In this document: positions 46,895 to 58,410 of the stretch, one piece after another
Layout of the letters: each line of letters begins with the position of its first letter
How positions within the stretch are numbered: the first letter of the stretch is position 1
Assembly: GCA_026018925.1 (NCBI GenBank)
Contig: JAKSZU010000002.1
Coordinates: 54,268,337 to 54,332,336 of the forward strand
DNA: 64,000 bases
Direction of reading: 5' to 3'
From: Tupaia tana
Taxonomy: Eukaryota > Chordata > Mammalia > Scandentia > Tupaiidae
Program-made: the position numbers and the translations under genes
Notes under the pieces: model-generated
What the model saw: the letters and a program-made list of their open reading frames with translations, nothing else
Databases searched by the model: none
What the model was told of the DNA's origin: nothing

Positions 46895-47360
46895 AGTCCT
46901 TGTGCTAGTTTCTCATTGCTCTAGTGATGGGCATTTGGATCAGGCCTAAACTAATCAGTGTAATCTCATTCAATCCTAGAACACAACGATTAGTTTAGGG
47001 ATAATCACATGACCAATGTTGGCCAACCAGATAGAAGAAAAGGATACTGGTCTTCTGGAAAGAGTTCTCATTCTCTGGAGAAAGCATTCAGACATGGAAA
47101 ACTTTTTTCTTTTGCATGTGGAAGAAGGACTCTGTTGTCTTTGGAGTTATTGACAGTCTCAAGGGACACTGCTTTTAGGAGAAACTGACCCCACAGAAAG
47201 CAGAGTGGAGGGGCAGGAAGAAGATAGTATCCTGGAAGATGTTATTCAGCTGCAGAATCCAAACTTTCAAATTTTGTGGGCTAAGGAATATCCTTTATGG
47301 CTAAGTTCAATTAGATTTTTCTATTTCTGACAATCAAAAGTATTCTAATTGATATAAAAC
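46895..47360 (+). repeat. Ancient repeat, class unresolved
   Basis: ataatcacatgaccaatgtt, ggccaaccagatagaagaa and ctgaccccacagaaagcaga recall an old mammalian element that ends in a gttctaattgatat-like string. I cannot place its family. Confidence 0.3.
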
Positions 47361-47629
47361 TGGTAGAAATTTTAGAAATGTGATTTTGAAAGAGACTGTG
47401 ATAAGTGAATATTTGAGAAATAGAAAACAGTAGTTTACTGAGCAGTGATGTTATTCTTCTGGAGGAACTTATCAAGGAGGCAGAACTGATGTATACATAA
47501 TATATTGATTTTATATATACTCACCAATCTGTAGACATTTATTAAAAGAGAGACTACTTGTAGTTTTTAAAAACTCAGCCCATGGATTCAGATAGTCTAT
47601 GTTTATAGCCTTTAATTCTTCTGTTCATG

Positions 47630-47815
47630 AATGATGCGATCTTGAGATGCTATTTTATTCTCAAAGTCTTAGCTGCTACATCTGTGAAAAAAGAGAGTAT
47701 GCCTGTCTCAAAGAGATTTCGCAGAGTAAAATAAGATCACACATGAAATATGACAGAAAAATGCCTAGCATGTAGTGAGCAATCAATAAGCTGTTATTGA
47801 TATTATTACTAATAT
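47630..47815 (+). repeat. MIR
   Basis: ctgctacatctgtgaaaaaa, cctgtctcaaagagatttcg and atgtagtgagcaatcaataa fit MIR with its 3' end. Confidence 0.65.
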
Positions 47816-48464
47816 TCATATTATAATAATAGACACCTAAAGTATTCTGAAGAAAAAGACAGAAAAGTAGGTTGGCGATTATGAAATTGATAGAATTCTC
47901 TATTATTTGTAGCAAAGTGCAGTGAGTATTCTATAGTTTTTTTGTCAGTCATTTTAATATGCAGAAGCTATAACTTAAATCATTACAGATGCCTTATTAT
48001 CCATGTGGTACTAAATATTTGTTAGAATTTCTCACCGAGGTCTGTTAACCAGGCTATTGTACAGTAATGTTCTCATTGGACACCTGGGACAACATCTGGC
48101 CTTCAATTACAGGTAGCATCTTAATTCTTAGCACCATCCAAATGACTCATGGTTTCAACCACTCTGTCATTAATTACTTGACTTTTTCACTCTAAAGTGC
48201 TTTTAGTATAAATTCCATCCTTAATTGACTTGGTTCTGCATTTGAATATTCATTTGTAAACTCTGACACAGTAAAACTCTCTAGGAGTAAGTACCTAGAG
48301 GTAGACAGATTTCTCTAGGGGACTGGACCATAATATAGGGGACAATTTCCTTTCTGATAAACCCAGGAACTTAGATTTAGACTCTACAATTACTGTAGGT
48401 TTTTAGAATTATGGTATTTTACATTGACCTTAATTTTTCATCATTTTGAGTTTGTGGAATCCTT

Positions 48465-48580
48465 GTCTTAAATAATTCTCCTGCCAATTCTGTGGGATGA
48501 ACATCATCCAATTTATAGCTGAGGATGATAGTGAGCAGTAGAACTAATGGCTCTGAGGCTGATTATGAGACTGGTGTGAT
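48465..48580 (-). repeat. Possible MIR fragment
   Basis: gccaattctgtgggatgaac, tccaatttatagctgaggat and atggctctgaggctgatt only partly fit reversed MIR. Confidence 0.35.
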
Positions 48581-48841
48581 TTCTCCCCATTCCTCCTGAC
48601 TCCTGAGGTCCTCAGCCTTTTTGGCTTTATAACTCAACTTAAGTAACAGATGAGCAGCAAGAGCACAGAGAGAGAACAAGATTCAAGATTTCTGTCAACC
48701 AGATTTTGAGAAATAGTATTAATTAATAGTATAAAATAAAAATACCAATGGCAAGAAATTGATTATGGACTAGAAAAAGAGAAGGAGCATATAATTGGAA
48801 GAAGGTATGTTTCTCTTCTCAGTAACTGAATGTAAGTGAGG

Positions 48842-48902
48842 GTGATAGTCTTGATATCACTATTAATGTGTAAGTGATAGTCTTCGCTATCACTATTAAC
48901 TG
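48842..48902. repeat. Short tandem duplication of about 32 bases
   Basis: gtgatagtcttgatatcact-attaa is followed by gtgatagtcttcgctatcac-tattaa, two adjacent copies with few changes. Confidence 0.7.
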
Positions 48903-49795
48903 GCATATCTGAGCACAGAGGATTTAATATTGCACTTGCCATGGCTCAGGCTTATAGGGAAGAGGTCTTCCGAGTGCGTATGCTTATGTGCCAAAGACTT
49001 TGAAATAAGCATCTCCTCCAACCAGCTTCTAAAAATGGGCCTATGGCACATCTGTGCTTAATTCAGTTTATTAGCCTTTGGGAATGATCGAGTGAGACTT
49101 TTAACCTAGTGTTAAGATGAGTTACGATGAAGAGCTCCAGGAGGGCCTGGGATAGAGCACAGAGACAGGGGGCTGGAATTCCAGTGTTCTCACCCTAGGG
49201 CTGTCCCTCGTTAGTTCCAACCTTGATCTAATCTTGTAAGTTCTCTGGCTTTTACTTTTCTCTCTAAAATATGAAAAGGGAGGAACAACGAGCCTGGATC
49301 TCATTCACCTTCAAAGTTCTGATGTTGCTGGCAAGGCCCTACCTATCCCCAGCATTCTGACTGTCCTGGCCATCGTTAGGAGCAGATGGGTAGTTTAGAA
49401 AGAACACATACAGGACTATTCCATGGCTTGCCCCACTGCAATAATTAAGCCTAAGGTCTGGTAATTTGTGCCCAAACTATATTTTAGGTGGTTGAAGAAA
49501 GCCTGTGGACAGTTCATGTAACAAATCAAATGCAAGAGAGGGAACAGAAACGTGAGTTATGACTTAAAACTCTGCCAGATTCAGAACTGTAGACCAGAAA
49601 AGAAATAATGCTGCTCGAGACCACAAAAGGAAAAGAATTTAGAAATATGTCTCCTGTCCTCAGTTCACCCCTCTATTAGACAGCCATTCACTGACTGTAT
49701 GGTGCATGGACCCTAGAACAATAGGTCATAAAATCATGCTGGAGATGGAAAAAAAAGACCAGGGAAACTACACAGGACACTGCAACGGAAAGTTG

Positions 49796-49803
<8 letters not shown>

Positions 49804-49829
<26 letters not shown>

Positions 49830-50080
49830 AGAGATTTTCGCTATAGGGCGCATGCGCTCACCAGACAGACAGAGAGAGACATAGAGACAGAAAGTGAGAA
49901 ATCACCCCCCAGGGGGGATGGTCACGCCGCAATCCCTTCTCCTCCATTCTCCTCTCAGGATCTTGGGCACGCACGCACACGCGCCCGGCGTGAGTTTTAA
50001 GCCACCGGGTCGAGGACACTAACCGCGGTCGACTACGTGGGAGTCCAGCGACATAGCCATTATGCTAACTGCTGGTTCCC
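49804..50080 (-). mobile_element. tRNA-derived SINE, long form, young
   Basis: Near-consensus, very CpG-rich reverse copy with about 25 T at the tail side and a GGAAAGTTGTGATTTTT duplication (49787-49803, 50081-50097). One of the freshest copies in the window. Confidence 0.92.
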
Positions 50081-50097
50081 GGAAAGTTGTGATTTTT

Positions 50098-50984
50098 ACC
50101 AACAGAACGAGGTACTTGTTCTCAGCCATTAGTTCACCTGAAGGATCATTAAAAACAAACAAACAAATAAACAAAAAACACAACCCTTTACTGAGTTACA
50201 GTGTTTTGATGCATGGAATTTCATTTTCTTCATTTATCCTCTATTTTTATTAGCTGTTACTAATTTTATTCTTGCGATTTTTAAAGACCCTGGATGTGTT
50301 ATTGTAAGTGGCAAGAGGGTGAACTATGACAAAATGTATGTGAAATGCACAAGGCCAGGGTCAAGTGCAGACACAATCCTGTCCTAGCCATGTAGAACGA
50401 GAAACGCTTGCTTGTATATAGGAGGCCGAGGAGCATGGGAGGAATAATGTACTACTTTTTTTGCTCTGGATTCCTTGTTTACTCACGAATTTTATGCACT
50501 CTACTCTTTAGACCATGTGCAACTCATTCTTTCATGAAAATGTTCTTATTTAACCATATGAAATTGCCATGAAACTCAAACCATTAAGCAGTTCTAAGTA
50601 GCACATGCGGTCAAAGTAGGACAGAGGCAAACTCAACCCTCTTTGTCTACGTGTGATATCATCATGATGACAAATCATAAAAAGAAAAGACACTTAAAAA
50701 TAAACGAAGAAGCAAAAGCCAGGAGCATTAAAACACAAAGCAATCACACAGAGATCAGAAGAACATTGTCTCTGCCTTCCGTCTTCCAACTCCCACCCCT
50801 TTTAATAACTTAAACAGTTGCCTCTGGTCCTTTCTTGGGATAGTGCACAATACCATATGCTGTGGTCCACCCTCTACTCTGGCAATTCCATTACTGCATC
50901 ATGGCTGGACATCAGCAACCACCTGGGAAAGGTCTGTTGAACCTGGGCAGAAGGCAAAGTACTTTCCTTATCTTATTTAATTTT
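50098..50984. other. Unassigned flanking sequence
   Basis: AAAC-rich patch at 50150-50180. No feature seen. Confidence 0.5.
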
Positions 50985-51325
50985 TAATTTTTAAAGAATT
51001 ATGTACCCTCAATATATACTGAATGTCTGCACTCTATGGTAGAAACATATAGTATAGATGGGGGGATATAGAAGCATGGAAAACATTGAAGATACTGGAG
51101 ACAGTGTGGGAGTAGGGTGAGGGTGGGGGAGGCTGAGAGGAAGGGAATGAAGGAGAAAACTAGAGACAAGGCATTTAAAGGGCACAGAAATGGAGGATTG
51201 TCTGTTGTTGATGAGGTATATGACAATATCTTCAACTGGACTAGTGTGTGGTGTATTTATGCTTGGAAAACTGATTTTATAAGCTGTAGTGATGTACAGT
51301 GATTGTATGAAATAAAATTTTAAAA
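50985..51325 (+). mobile_element. L1 3' end, same subfamily as the 20.8 kb copy
   Basis: Shares CTGCACTCTATGGT, TGAAGATACTGGAGACAGT and the terminal ATAAGCTGTAGTGATG...GATTGTATGAAATAAA with the reverse complement of 20788-21100. Only about 340 bases of the 3' UTR are kept. No clear target duplication. Confidence 0.78.
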
Positions 51326-51390
51326 GTAGATGAATAAAAAAATTAAAAATAGAAATACCATTTGACCCAGTAATTCAACTTTTAGGTATA

Positions 51391-51520
51391 CAAGTGGTCT
51401 TCTAAAAGTCATGGAAAATGTATATTATGAATAAACTGCGCATGGATTTCATTTTTTGTACAAAAAATTAATTCAAATTCAATAAAAATTTAAATTAATT
51501 AACTTTACTTAAAAAAGAAA
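51391..51520. mobile_element. Possible mariner-like fragment
   Basis: tggtcttctaaaagtcatgg, atgtatattatgaataaact and gcatggatttcatttttt recall a mariner-like repeat end. Only one end is visible, with no matching inverted end found. Confidence 0.25.
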
Positions 51521-51549
51521 TATCCAATCATATTCATCATTATCATTTT

Positions 51550-51729
51550 AAAAAGAATTATTTATTTATTTAATTCCATTTGTGATTATTTTTAAATTTT
51601 ACCAGAGAGAGACAGAGAGAGAGAGAGAAAGGGAAAGAGAGAAAGCAAGCCACCAGTCTGGGACTAGAACCGTGGCCAGTCTTGTGGGAATCCAGTGCTT
51701 TTAACCACCATACTACCTGCTGGCCCCAT
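51550..51729 (-). mobile_element. tRNA-derived SINE, short form
   Basis: Reverse copy in which the ga-rich tail passes straight to AAGCAAGCCACCAGTCTGGG, so the long-form middle is absent. CATCATTATCATTTT occurs at 51535-51549 and 51730-51744. A second short copy follows immediately. Confidence 0.82.
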
Positions 51730-51744
51730 CATCATTATCATTTT

Positions 51745-51898
51745 TTAAATTTTCCATCGGGTATGTGCACCCACCAGAGAGAGACAGAGCAAGAGAGAGG
51801 GGAGAAAGTGAGAAAGCAAACTGCTAGGTCTGGGACTTCAACCATGGTCAGTCACATGAGAGTCCAGAACCCCAACCACCATACCACCCACCAGCTCC
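51745..51898 (-). mobile_element. tRNA-derived SINE, short form, tandem with the previous copy
   Basis: Ends in reverse with ccaccagctcc. The B-box complement GGACTTCAACC is present and the middle is absent as in its neighbour. It retains a GGGTATGTGCACCC stretch near the 3' side not seen in the other short copies. Confidence 0.8.
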
Positions 51899-52959
51899 TA
51901 GAAAGCACAATACTAACAGTGTGTCCAACAGGCTGCTGGATGGAGGCTGGTCAAGGGGCCGAGTCTCTATTCCAGAAACAACTATCAGGATATTTTAGTC
52001 TTAATCAGTCACTGCCTTAATGAAGGGCTGAGCTGCTAGCTAAACCTACTCAAAGTGGTAGATCAGAATCTACCCTGAGGATTGTGGAACAAAGAGATAT
52101 TTTGATTTTATATTTTATTAAGCCAGTAGGTACTGTTCTTATTATAAACTGAGAGCAATACCCACACCCACTTACCTAATGTAAGACTTGCATAGCTATG
52201 ATTCTTTGTATGAGAGTGGGGCAATTCAGTGGTCTAAGATTTTTATCTTTTTGTCAACCAGTTAGTCCAACATTAGTATAACAACTAGCCTCCCACTTTC
52301 CTAAGTTAAGAACTTTTCTCATTGGCTGACAAGTTCTAGCTTCTTATCCTGTCGTTTGTTTTTATGAAACCCTTTCTTTGTCCTAGGACCATCACTTTCC
52401 CTCATCTGGTATATTCTCCACCCATTTGCTGGTTTCTGCTCCAACTCGTAGGTGGCCTGGTATTGCCACAGAATGCCATAGAATAGTGTGGTCTCTATAC
52501 CATAATTCCTTGGTTTTTACCTTGTTGAAGTCTTCATGCATACCTGGAAATCCAGCTATTCAGCTGTTTTGAATTATTTTTGCATATTTTTAGAGGCTAT
52601 ATATTGGACTGGCACTGTCACTCACAAACTGTGTATTTTCTACCAAGTCCTTTAACGTCACCTTCTGTACAGTGAATGGTTCTAATAAATGGTACGCAAA
52701 CACTCCTCAGATTTAAAATGGAGTTTATGTTTGGAACCTTCTCAGTCTTCCTCAGGTACCAGCCCTTCGCTACTTCCCTCTCATGGTCAGCACTGGCTCT
52801 TCCTTCATTAAGACACTTGCTTGCATTTGCTCGATTGTATTCCTTTTTGTAACTTCTCTATCATTTACTGCTATCTTCCAGGAAGAGAAGGCTTGACTCT
52901 TGCCAAGACTAATCCATCCTACTGAATTCTTCTTCCCTTTTCTTTAGTTATTTTATATC
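51899..52959. other. Unassigned flanking sequence
   Basis: Apart from the doubtful MIR scrap at 52612, nothing recognised. Confidence 0.5.
52612..52690 (+). repeat. Possible MIR fragment
   Basis: ctcacaaactgtgtattttc, accaagtcctttaacgtcac and tctgtacagtgaatggtt resemble a MIR core. Confidence 0.4.
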
Positions 52960-53130
52960 TTTTAATGACATATTGAAATTATAAAAGAAATATCTACTTG
53001 TAAAATTTTAATAATATAGAAGTCATTAAAGCAAAAGTGAGTGTACTTCTCTTTTTCTACTGCCAATTCAATTGTACTCTCTCCAAAGATAACTACTTCA
53101 AATTTCTGGGTATTCATCCAGGAAAAAATA

Positions 53131-53215
53131 CACACACACACACACACATACACAAATACACACATATAATTAAATATGCATTTGTATAACTATATACATA
53201 CATATATATATATAT
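53131..53215. repeat. (CA)n and (TA)n simple repeats
   Basis: CACACACACACACA at 53131-53149 and TATATATATATA near 53200, within the old L1 fragment. Confidence 0.8.
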
Positions 53216-53259
53216 GATGAATCATGCTATATATGCTATTCTGAAACATATTTTTAAAA

Positions 53260-53414
53260 AGAATGATTTAATTGTATTTATTATTATTATTATTTTTAAA
53301 ATTTGACCAGAGAGAGAGGGAAAATGAGAAAGCAAACTGTCAGGTCTGGGACTCAAACCATGGTCCATTATGTGGGAGTCCAACACCTTAACCACCATAC
53401 CACCAGCTGGCCCT
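53260..53414 (-). mobile_element. tRNA-derived SINE, short form, inserted in an L1 remnant
   Basis: Reverse short copy with a TTATTATTATT tail side and head ccaccagctggccc. CTGAAACATATTTTTAAAA (53241-53259) and CTGAAACATAGTTTTAAAA (53415-53433) are the target duplication. Confidence 0.87.
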
Positions 53415-53999
53415 CTGAAACATAGTTTTAAAATTCAACTTCCCATTCTATTCCACTGAGGGGCAAGCTCTATATTAGGACATGAGTTTACAGGGTGAGA
53501 AAACAGACATGATTCCTGCCCCAGTTGAACTTACAGTGCAGTGGAAGGATGTTTTGAGTTTTATTCAATTTCAGTACATGCCTACTTCATTCACTGTTTG
53601 TAATAACTGCATAGTGTTGTACAGAAGAGTCTATCATGATTTATTTGAATATCTGTTTTTTTAAAGCTATTTAGGTTTTCCATATTTAGTTTTTTGCTAT
53701 TACAACTAGTACTGTAATAAATATTCTTGTATACTTACATGAGTTTTTCTGTGGCACAGAATATTAGTGAAATTGCCAGGGTGAAGGGTAGGCATATTTA
53801 AAGTTGTGTTCAATATTGTGACATTACTCTCTAAGTTGGTTGTATCAGCTTATCTTCTACCAATAGCAACTAGACTCTAGACTTCCATCTCCCTAATCCT
53901 CCTGAAACTACTTAGTTAACCACACCCATTTTACTTTCATCTGTAATAATTCCCTTTGCCAACCAAAGAAACAGGCCATCCTACCTCTTTAAAACAAAT

Positions 54000-54700
54000 A
54001 TCCTCTCCATTTTATTTCTTAAGTTACTTATCTTTCTCATTCCTTTTACCTGTGCTGTGGGATATTACTTCTCTCCACTCCCTTGGTTCCCAACCCTTTC
54101 CAAAGGTTTAGGTCCTTATCACAATGCAAAGTGCTTTCTAAGAAGGTCCCCAAACACCTCATATCATTACATTCAATGACCTTATCTAAAGTCTTAGCCA
54201 TTTTACCTCAGGGCAGCATTTCTTCCTTCTCAAAACTCTTCTCTTTTCATTTTTATAGAAACACACCTCACTTGTTCTCCTCTTAAAATTTTTTATGGCT
54301 ATCTAAATATAAGGAGACACTATCTCTAGTATGCGTTTCTCTCTCTCTATCTCCTTCCCAACCTAACCTACTGCATAGGCTCTCGTTTCTGTATATGACT
54401 GTGAAATCTTTATCCCTGGTCAAGGCTATTCTAATAAGCTCTAGACCTGAATTTTTATACACTGGACAATTAAACCCACAAAAGATCTTTACTTGAATTG
54501 TGGTATGATCAGATTAGACCTCATTTGCCCTACCTGATACTTTATTTATGCTTCAGTTCCTGTTAACAGAATCATCTTTTTTCCTGTCAGTTATCCAGGC
54601 TTAAAATGTCAGCATAAATTTTACTAGTACTTTTTCTTAAACCTCATTTTCCAACCATTGCTGAGTTAACAGATTCTATTAAAGGAGCATTACGCAAATC
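54000..54700 (+). repeat. Possible L2 internal fragment
   Basis: T/C-rich sequence with cattcaatgaccttatctaa and ttatccaggcttaaaatgtc loosely follows L2 ORF2. Weak. Confidence 0.3.
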
Positions 54701-56109
54701 AGCATCTTATGGACTAACAAATTAAACAAAGTTTTTAAAACTTAAAAATGCAATACTTCTCTGAGCTTTGCATTGTTAATGTCTAAAATGGACAGGTCCT
54801 ATGCGTTTCTCTATTTACTAGCCAAAAGAACACTTTTCTTTCCAAGAGAAACCCACTGAAGTTTCTCAGCACGTAAAGGAAGACATGAGCATGTAGATGG
54901 GTGATGGGAGTCTTGCCTAACATTGACTCTGATTCTAGAAAGTAAACATCTGTGCAGTTGATTGCAGGTGAGTTTCATAATCAGTGTGAATGTAATCACA
55001 GATACATAGGTACTTAAAACATGGCTTGAAATAATGAATTTCATACTTACCCTGGCTCGAAATTCTTTTAAGTTATCGTCAGATCTTTTGCTCTGTCTCT
55101 AATTTCATCTTGCTTGAGTTTATAAGAGTTGTCTTTTCAGGGGTATGTACTAATTTCCACTGAAAGCTATTATTTCTGTGCATCACCAAGTGGAAAAACT
55201 ATGCTCCAAGATTACTCAAAACCACCAATAAATTCAGTTTCCATAAAAAGCTAGCTGAAAGCTTCCAGAGAGGAACAAATATGTTACAATTTCTTTTAAG
55301 TCTTAGCGGTGGTGTGGGCTATATCTACCCTAGCCTGTAAGTAGGTCTGTAATTATGGCCCCAAAACTACTATTTGTCACTACTAACGTGAACATTACTT
55401 TACATTTCTTCACACATCAAAGAATATTTTGAACGTAATAAGATCAAAATCTGTACAAAGACAGAAAATAAATATGTCATTTGTCCTTATTTCTCTAAAA
55501 AACTAAGGGAAATACATTTATACACATTTTATTCAATGAATGTGAAATGTTTATTGCAAGTGGCATTTCTAGCTGCCAGGTGGCAAGTCCTGCTGTACAG
55601 AGTGAGTACTCAAGGAAGGCAAAAATATCAGAACGCAAGGAACTGAAAACTTCTACTCATGCTGGCAAAGGCAATGGGGAAATTCAGGGTCTCCCTCACA
55701 AGAGACTCTGAAGTGAGCTTTCTAGGCACAGGTATGGAGAGTGATGGCTCCAGTTCTGCTTCCTCAAGTCTTTTTCATTTGTCCTTTCTCTAATGCCCCA
55801 TCCTTAGACTAAGAACAAAATGGTTGCAGCAGTTCCAGGCTTTACAGCCAGAGTTGACATTATCTAGAAGCAGAAAAGTATCTATTACCCCAGCACTCTC
55901 AGAATTTCATTGTTCAGATGAGGTCACCGCTCATTATTTACCAATCATTGGCAATAGGTCAATTTTAACTTGTGTGTACCAATAGCTTGGACCATAAACC
56001 GTAAATGACAAGACAGTAATAGATCAATGACTTCAATCTAGCAAGACTTAGGTTTCAAGGAGGAATTAGGTCACTGTCCTCTCAATCATTTGAATTAATT
56101 CATACTCTG
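54701..56109. other. Unassigned flanking sequence
   Basis: No repeat or exon recognised. Confidence 0.5.
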
Positions 56110-56645
56110 GCAGTAAGAAACAAGGGAGGATAGATGTTGAATGTAATAGTTGTATATTATGGAGTAGAAAGCCACCCTGAAACTTTGTGCCTAAAACATG
56201 ACAATTTATTTAGTTCATGATTTGGGGTTAGCAACTTAGGCTGGGCTTATCTGGATAGTTCTTTGCTTTTGCATGTCTCCCAATGTGTCTGAAGTCAGCT
56301 GTGGGTCAACTATTGGTTCTGCTCTTGCAGGTAGGCTGACACTCAGTTGGAACAGTTGGTTCTTCTTTGAAAACTCTCATTCTCCAGCAAGCCAATCCAG
56401 GCTTCTTTATTTGGTGGGGGCAGGTTCCAAGAATAAGAGGGAAAAGTCCCAATGTGCAAGGGCAAGTTCAACCTCAGCTCGTGTCAAATTTTGCCAATAT
56501 CCCACTGGCCAACATGAAGACCCATGGCCATCTCAGATTCAAAGGATAAAAAAACATCTTCTGCTTGAAAGAAGTGGATGAGTTCGTGCCATTATTTACA
56601 AGATGCGACATTCATTTTCTATTATCTTCTATAGCAAATTTTTGT
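56110..56645 (+). repeat. Ancient repeat, class unresolved
   Basis: tgcctaaaacatgacaattt, ttaggctgggcttatctgga and cagctgtgggtcaactattg, then aagccaatccaggcttcttt, follow the layout of a common old mammalian repeat I cannot name. Its last 110 bases recur at 57662-57775. Confidence 0.4.
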
Positions 56646-56677
56646 CAGTAATTAATAGATGAATGTACTATATTTTT

Positions 56678-56681
<4 letters not shown>

Positions 56682-56714
<33 letters not shown>
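56682..56714. repeat. Poly(T) run
   Basis: About 32 T, 60 bases upstream of the SINE at 56775. It may be an orphan retroposon tail. Confidence 0.7.
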
Positions 56715-56719
<5 letters not shown>

Positions 56720-56774
56720 TATGTTTCAATTCAACACTACTTTATAAAACAGTTTAAGCAAACTTAAAAGTTGT

Positions 56775-57028
56775 CTAGATAGATGGCCAACAGATGGTGT
56801 AGCAGTTACATCACTGGACTCTCACATGGCTGACTGTGGTTCAAGTCCCAGACCCGGTGGTTTGAAAATTATACTGTGGCTTAAAACTCATGCTAGGCAT
56901 GTGTACATACATGCCCATAATCCTGGAGAAGGGATTGAAGCGTGGCCATCCCCCCCTTGTGGGTGATTTCTCACTTTCTGTCTCTGTTTCTCTGGAGATC
57001 ATGTGCACCCTATAGCAAAAATCTCTTT
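56775..57028 (+). mobile_element. tRNA-derived SINE, long form
   Basis: Head ggccaacagatggtgtagca, B box GGTTCAAGTCCC, 3' motif CTATAGCAAAAATCTC. TTAAAAGTTGT occurs at 56764-56774 and 57029-57039. There is a partial internal repeat of the head-body junction (ggtttgaaaattatactgtg, ggcttaaaactcatgc). Confidence 0.83.
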
Positions 57029-57039
57029 TTAAAAGTTGT

Positions 57040-57661
57040 ATAATAATAATAATAATAATAAAAAGTTGATAGCCATTGTTTTGAATTTGTTTTTTCCCTT
57101 CCACTATGTAAGATATCTGCGTTAGGACCTGACATGATGTTATTGTGCCAGCTGGAATGTTTACTATTGGAAAGTTTAGCTCCTTGGCCCTTTGCCTAAT
57201 GAAAGACTCAGAAACTTGGGGCTCTGCCGGAGATTTCTAAACGGAGGTTAACATGCTCCAAGATGATGCTAGTTTGTTAGAATAATAATGTTTTATGACA
57301 TGGCAAAACCTCCTAGTGGGAGATTAAGGTACATGATGATGAGCAAGCCTTTCTATACCTGAAGCAAGCCTTTCTGTACCTATACCTTTCATTTTGTAGC
57401 AGCATAAACTGGAATACGGGAAGATGATTTTTTTAGCTTGCTTTTCAGTCATATAACCAAACATCAGATTGAAATAGAACCTGAATGGTGGCTATTTAGT
57501 AAACACACCTGCAACACAGCTGAGAAAAAGAAGGGGAGCGAGAGAGACCTTTAACTCTTTAAAGTTATGCTATAAAGTCCGCAAATTCACTGTACTTGGA
57601 AGAGAGCCCCTTCAGACTATCTTTCAGAGCCCACTTACTCTTATATCACACAAAATGATAG
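57040..57661. other. Unassigned flanking sequence
   Basis: (ATA)n at 57040-57060, and a small direct repeat caagcctttct at 57343 and 57364. Nothing else. Confidence 0.5.
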
Positions 57662-57775
57662 ATTTAGAGGGTAAGAAAGCATCTTCTATTTGAAAGAGGT
57701 GAATGAGTTTGTGGCCATTACTTACAAGATGTGACACTTAGTTTTCTATTATCTGCTATAGCAAATTACCAAACC
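57662..57775 (+). repeat. Second copy of the 56537-56645 segment
   Basis: agcatcttctatttgaaaga, gttttctattatctgctata and ccattacttacaagatgtga align base for base with acatcttctgcttgaaagaa, attttctattatcttctata and ccattatttacaagatgcga of the earlier segment. Confidence 0.6.
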
Positions 57776-58044
57776 AGATCTGGCCAGTAGTTTCTAAACC
57801 CATAATGAATTAGAAGACTATTTAAAAGGGGGAAGAATAGGCATAATTATAAGAGAAAGTACAATGATATCTACTAATTTGGTAGGAAGGAGGAAAGAGA
57901 AAACTTATAAATTGAATTCACTGATTAAAAATATAGCATTTGTGTCCTTTCTTGAACATGAAAACAGTTCTCACTATTTAACTGATCTGGAAAGGCATCA
58001 CTATAGTTGTGGTTCATGTAATGTACCTATGTATGTCCATTAGG

Positions 58045-58410
58045 CAGTACAGCCAGTTCCCGATTTATAATTGTTGGATTTAAGTTTTTGTTTTGTTTTC
58101 ATTTTTGTTTTTTTCTTTAAAATGATGTGAAAGCAATAGAAACCATAGTTTGAGTATCCATACAATAATTCTGTTTTTCATTTTCAATACAGTATTTAAT
58201 AAATTAGATGAGCTATTCAACACTTTATTTTAAAATTGCATTTGCTGTAGATAACATTGCCGAACTGTGGGATAGTGTGAGTATTCTATGCATGTTTAAG
58301 GTAGGCCGGGCTAAATATGAGGTTTGGTAGGTTAAGATTTAGAATATTTTTATCCTAGTATGGGTTTATCAGTACATAAGTTCATCATAAGTCAAGAAAC
58401 AGTTGTATGT
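58045..58410. mobile_element. Tigger-type DNA transposon remnant
   Basis: The run from cagttcccgatttataa to tcataagtcaagaaacagttg, with cagtatttaataaattagat, tattcaacactttatttta and gtttaaggtaggccgggcta between, matches the recalled pattern of Tigger/MER elements. Confidence 0.6.

Larger units (their letters stand above)
47816..49786. other. Unassigned flanking sequence
   Basis: Includes the 32-base tandem duplication at 48842 and a doubtful MIR scrap at 48465. No gene. Confidence 0.5.
52960..53885 (-). mobile_element. Old L1 fragment, reversed, interrupted by a short SINE
   Basis: Plus-strand phrases such as tgcatagtgttgtacagaag, ttttttgctattacaactag and attgccagggtgaagggta recall reversed 3' regions of old mammalian L1. 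A short SINE at 53260-53414 splits it. Class assignment is from memory of such repeats. Confidence 0.5.
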
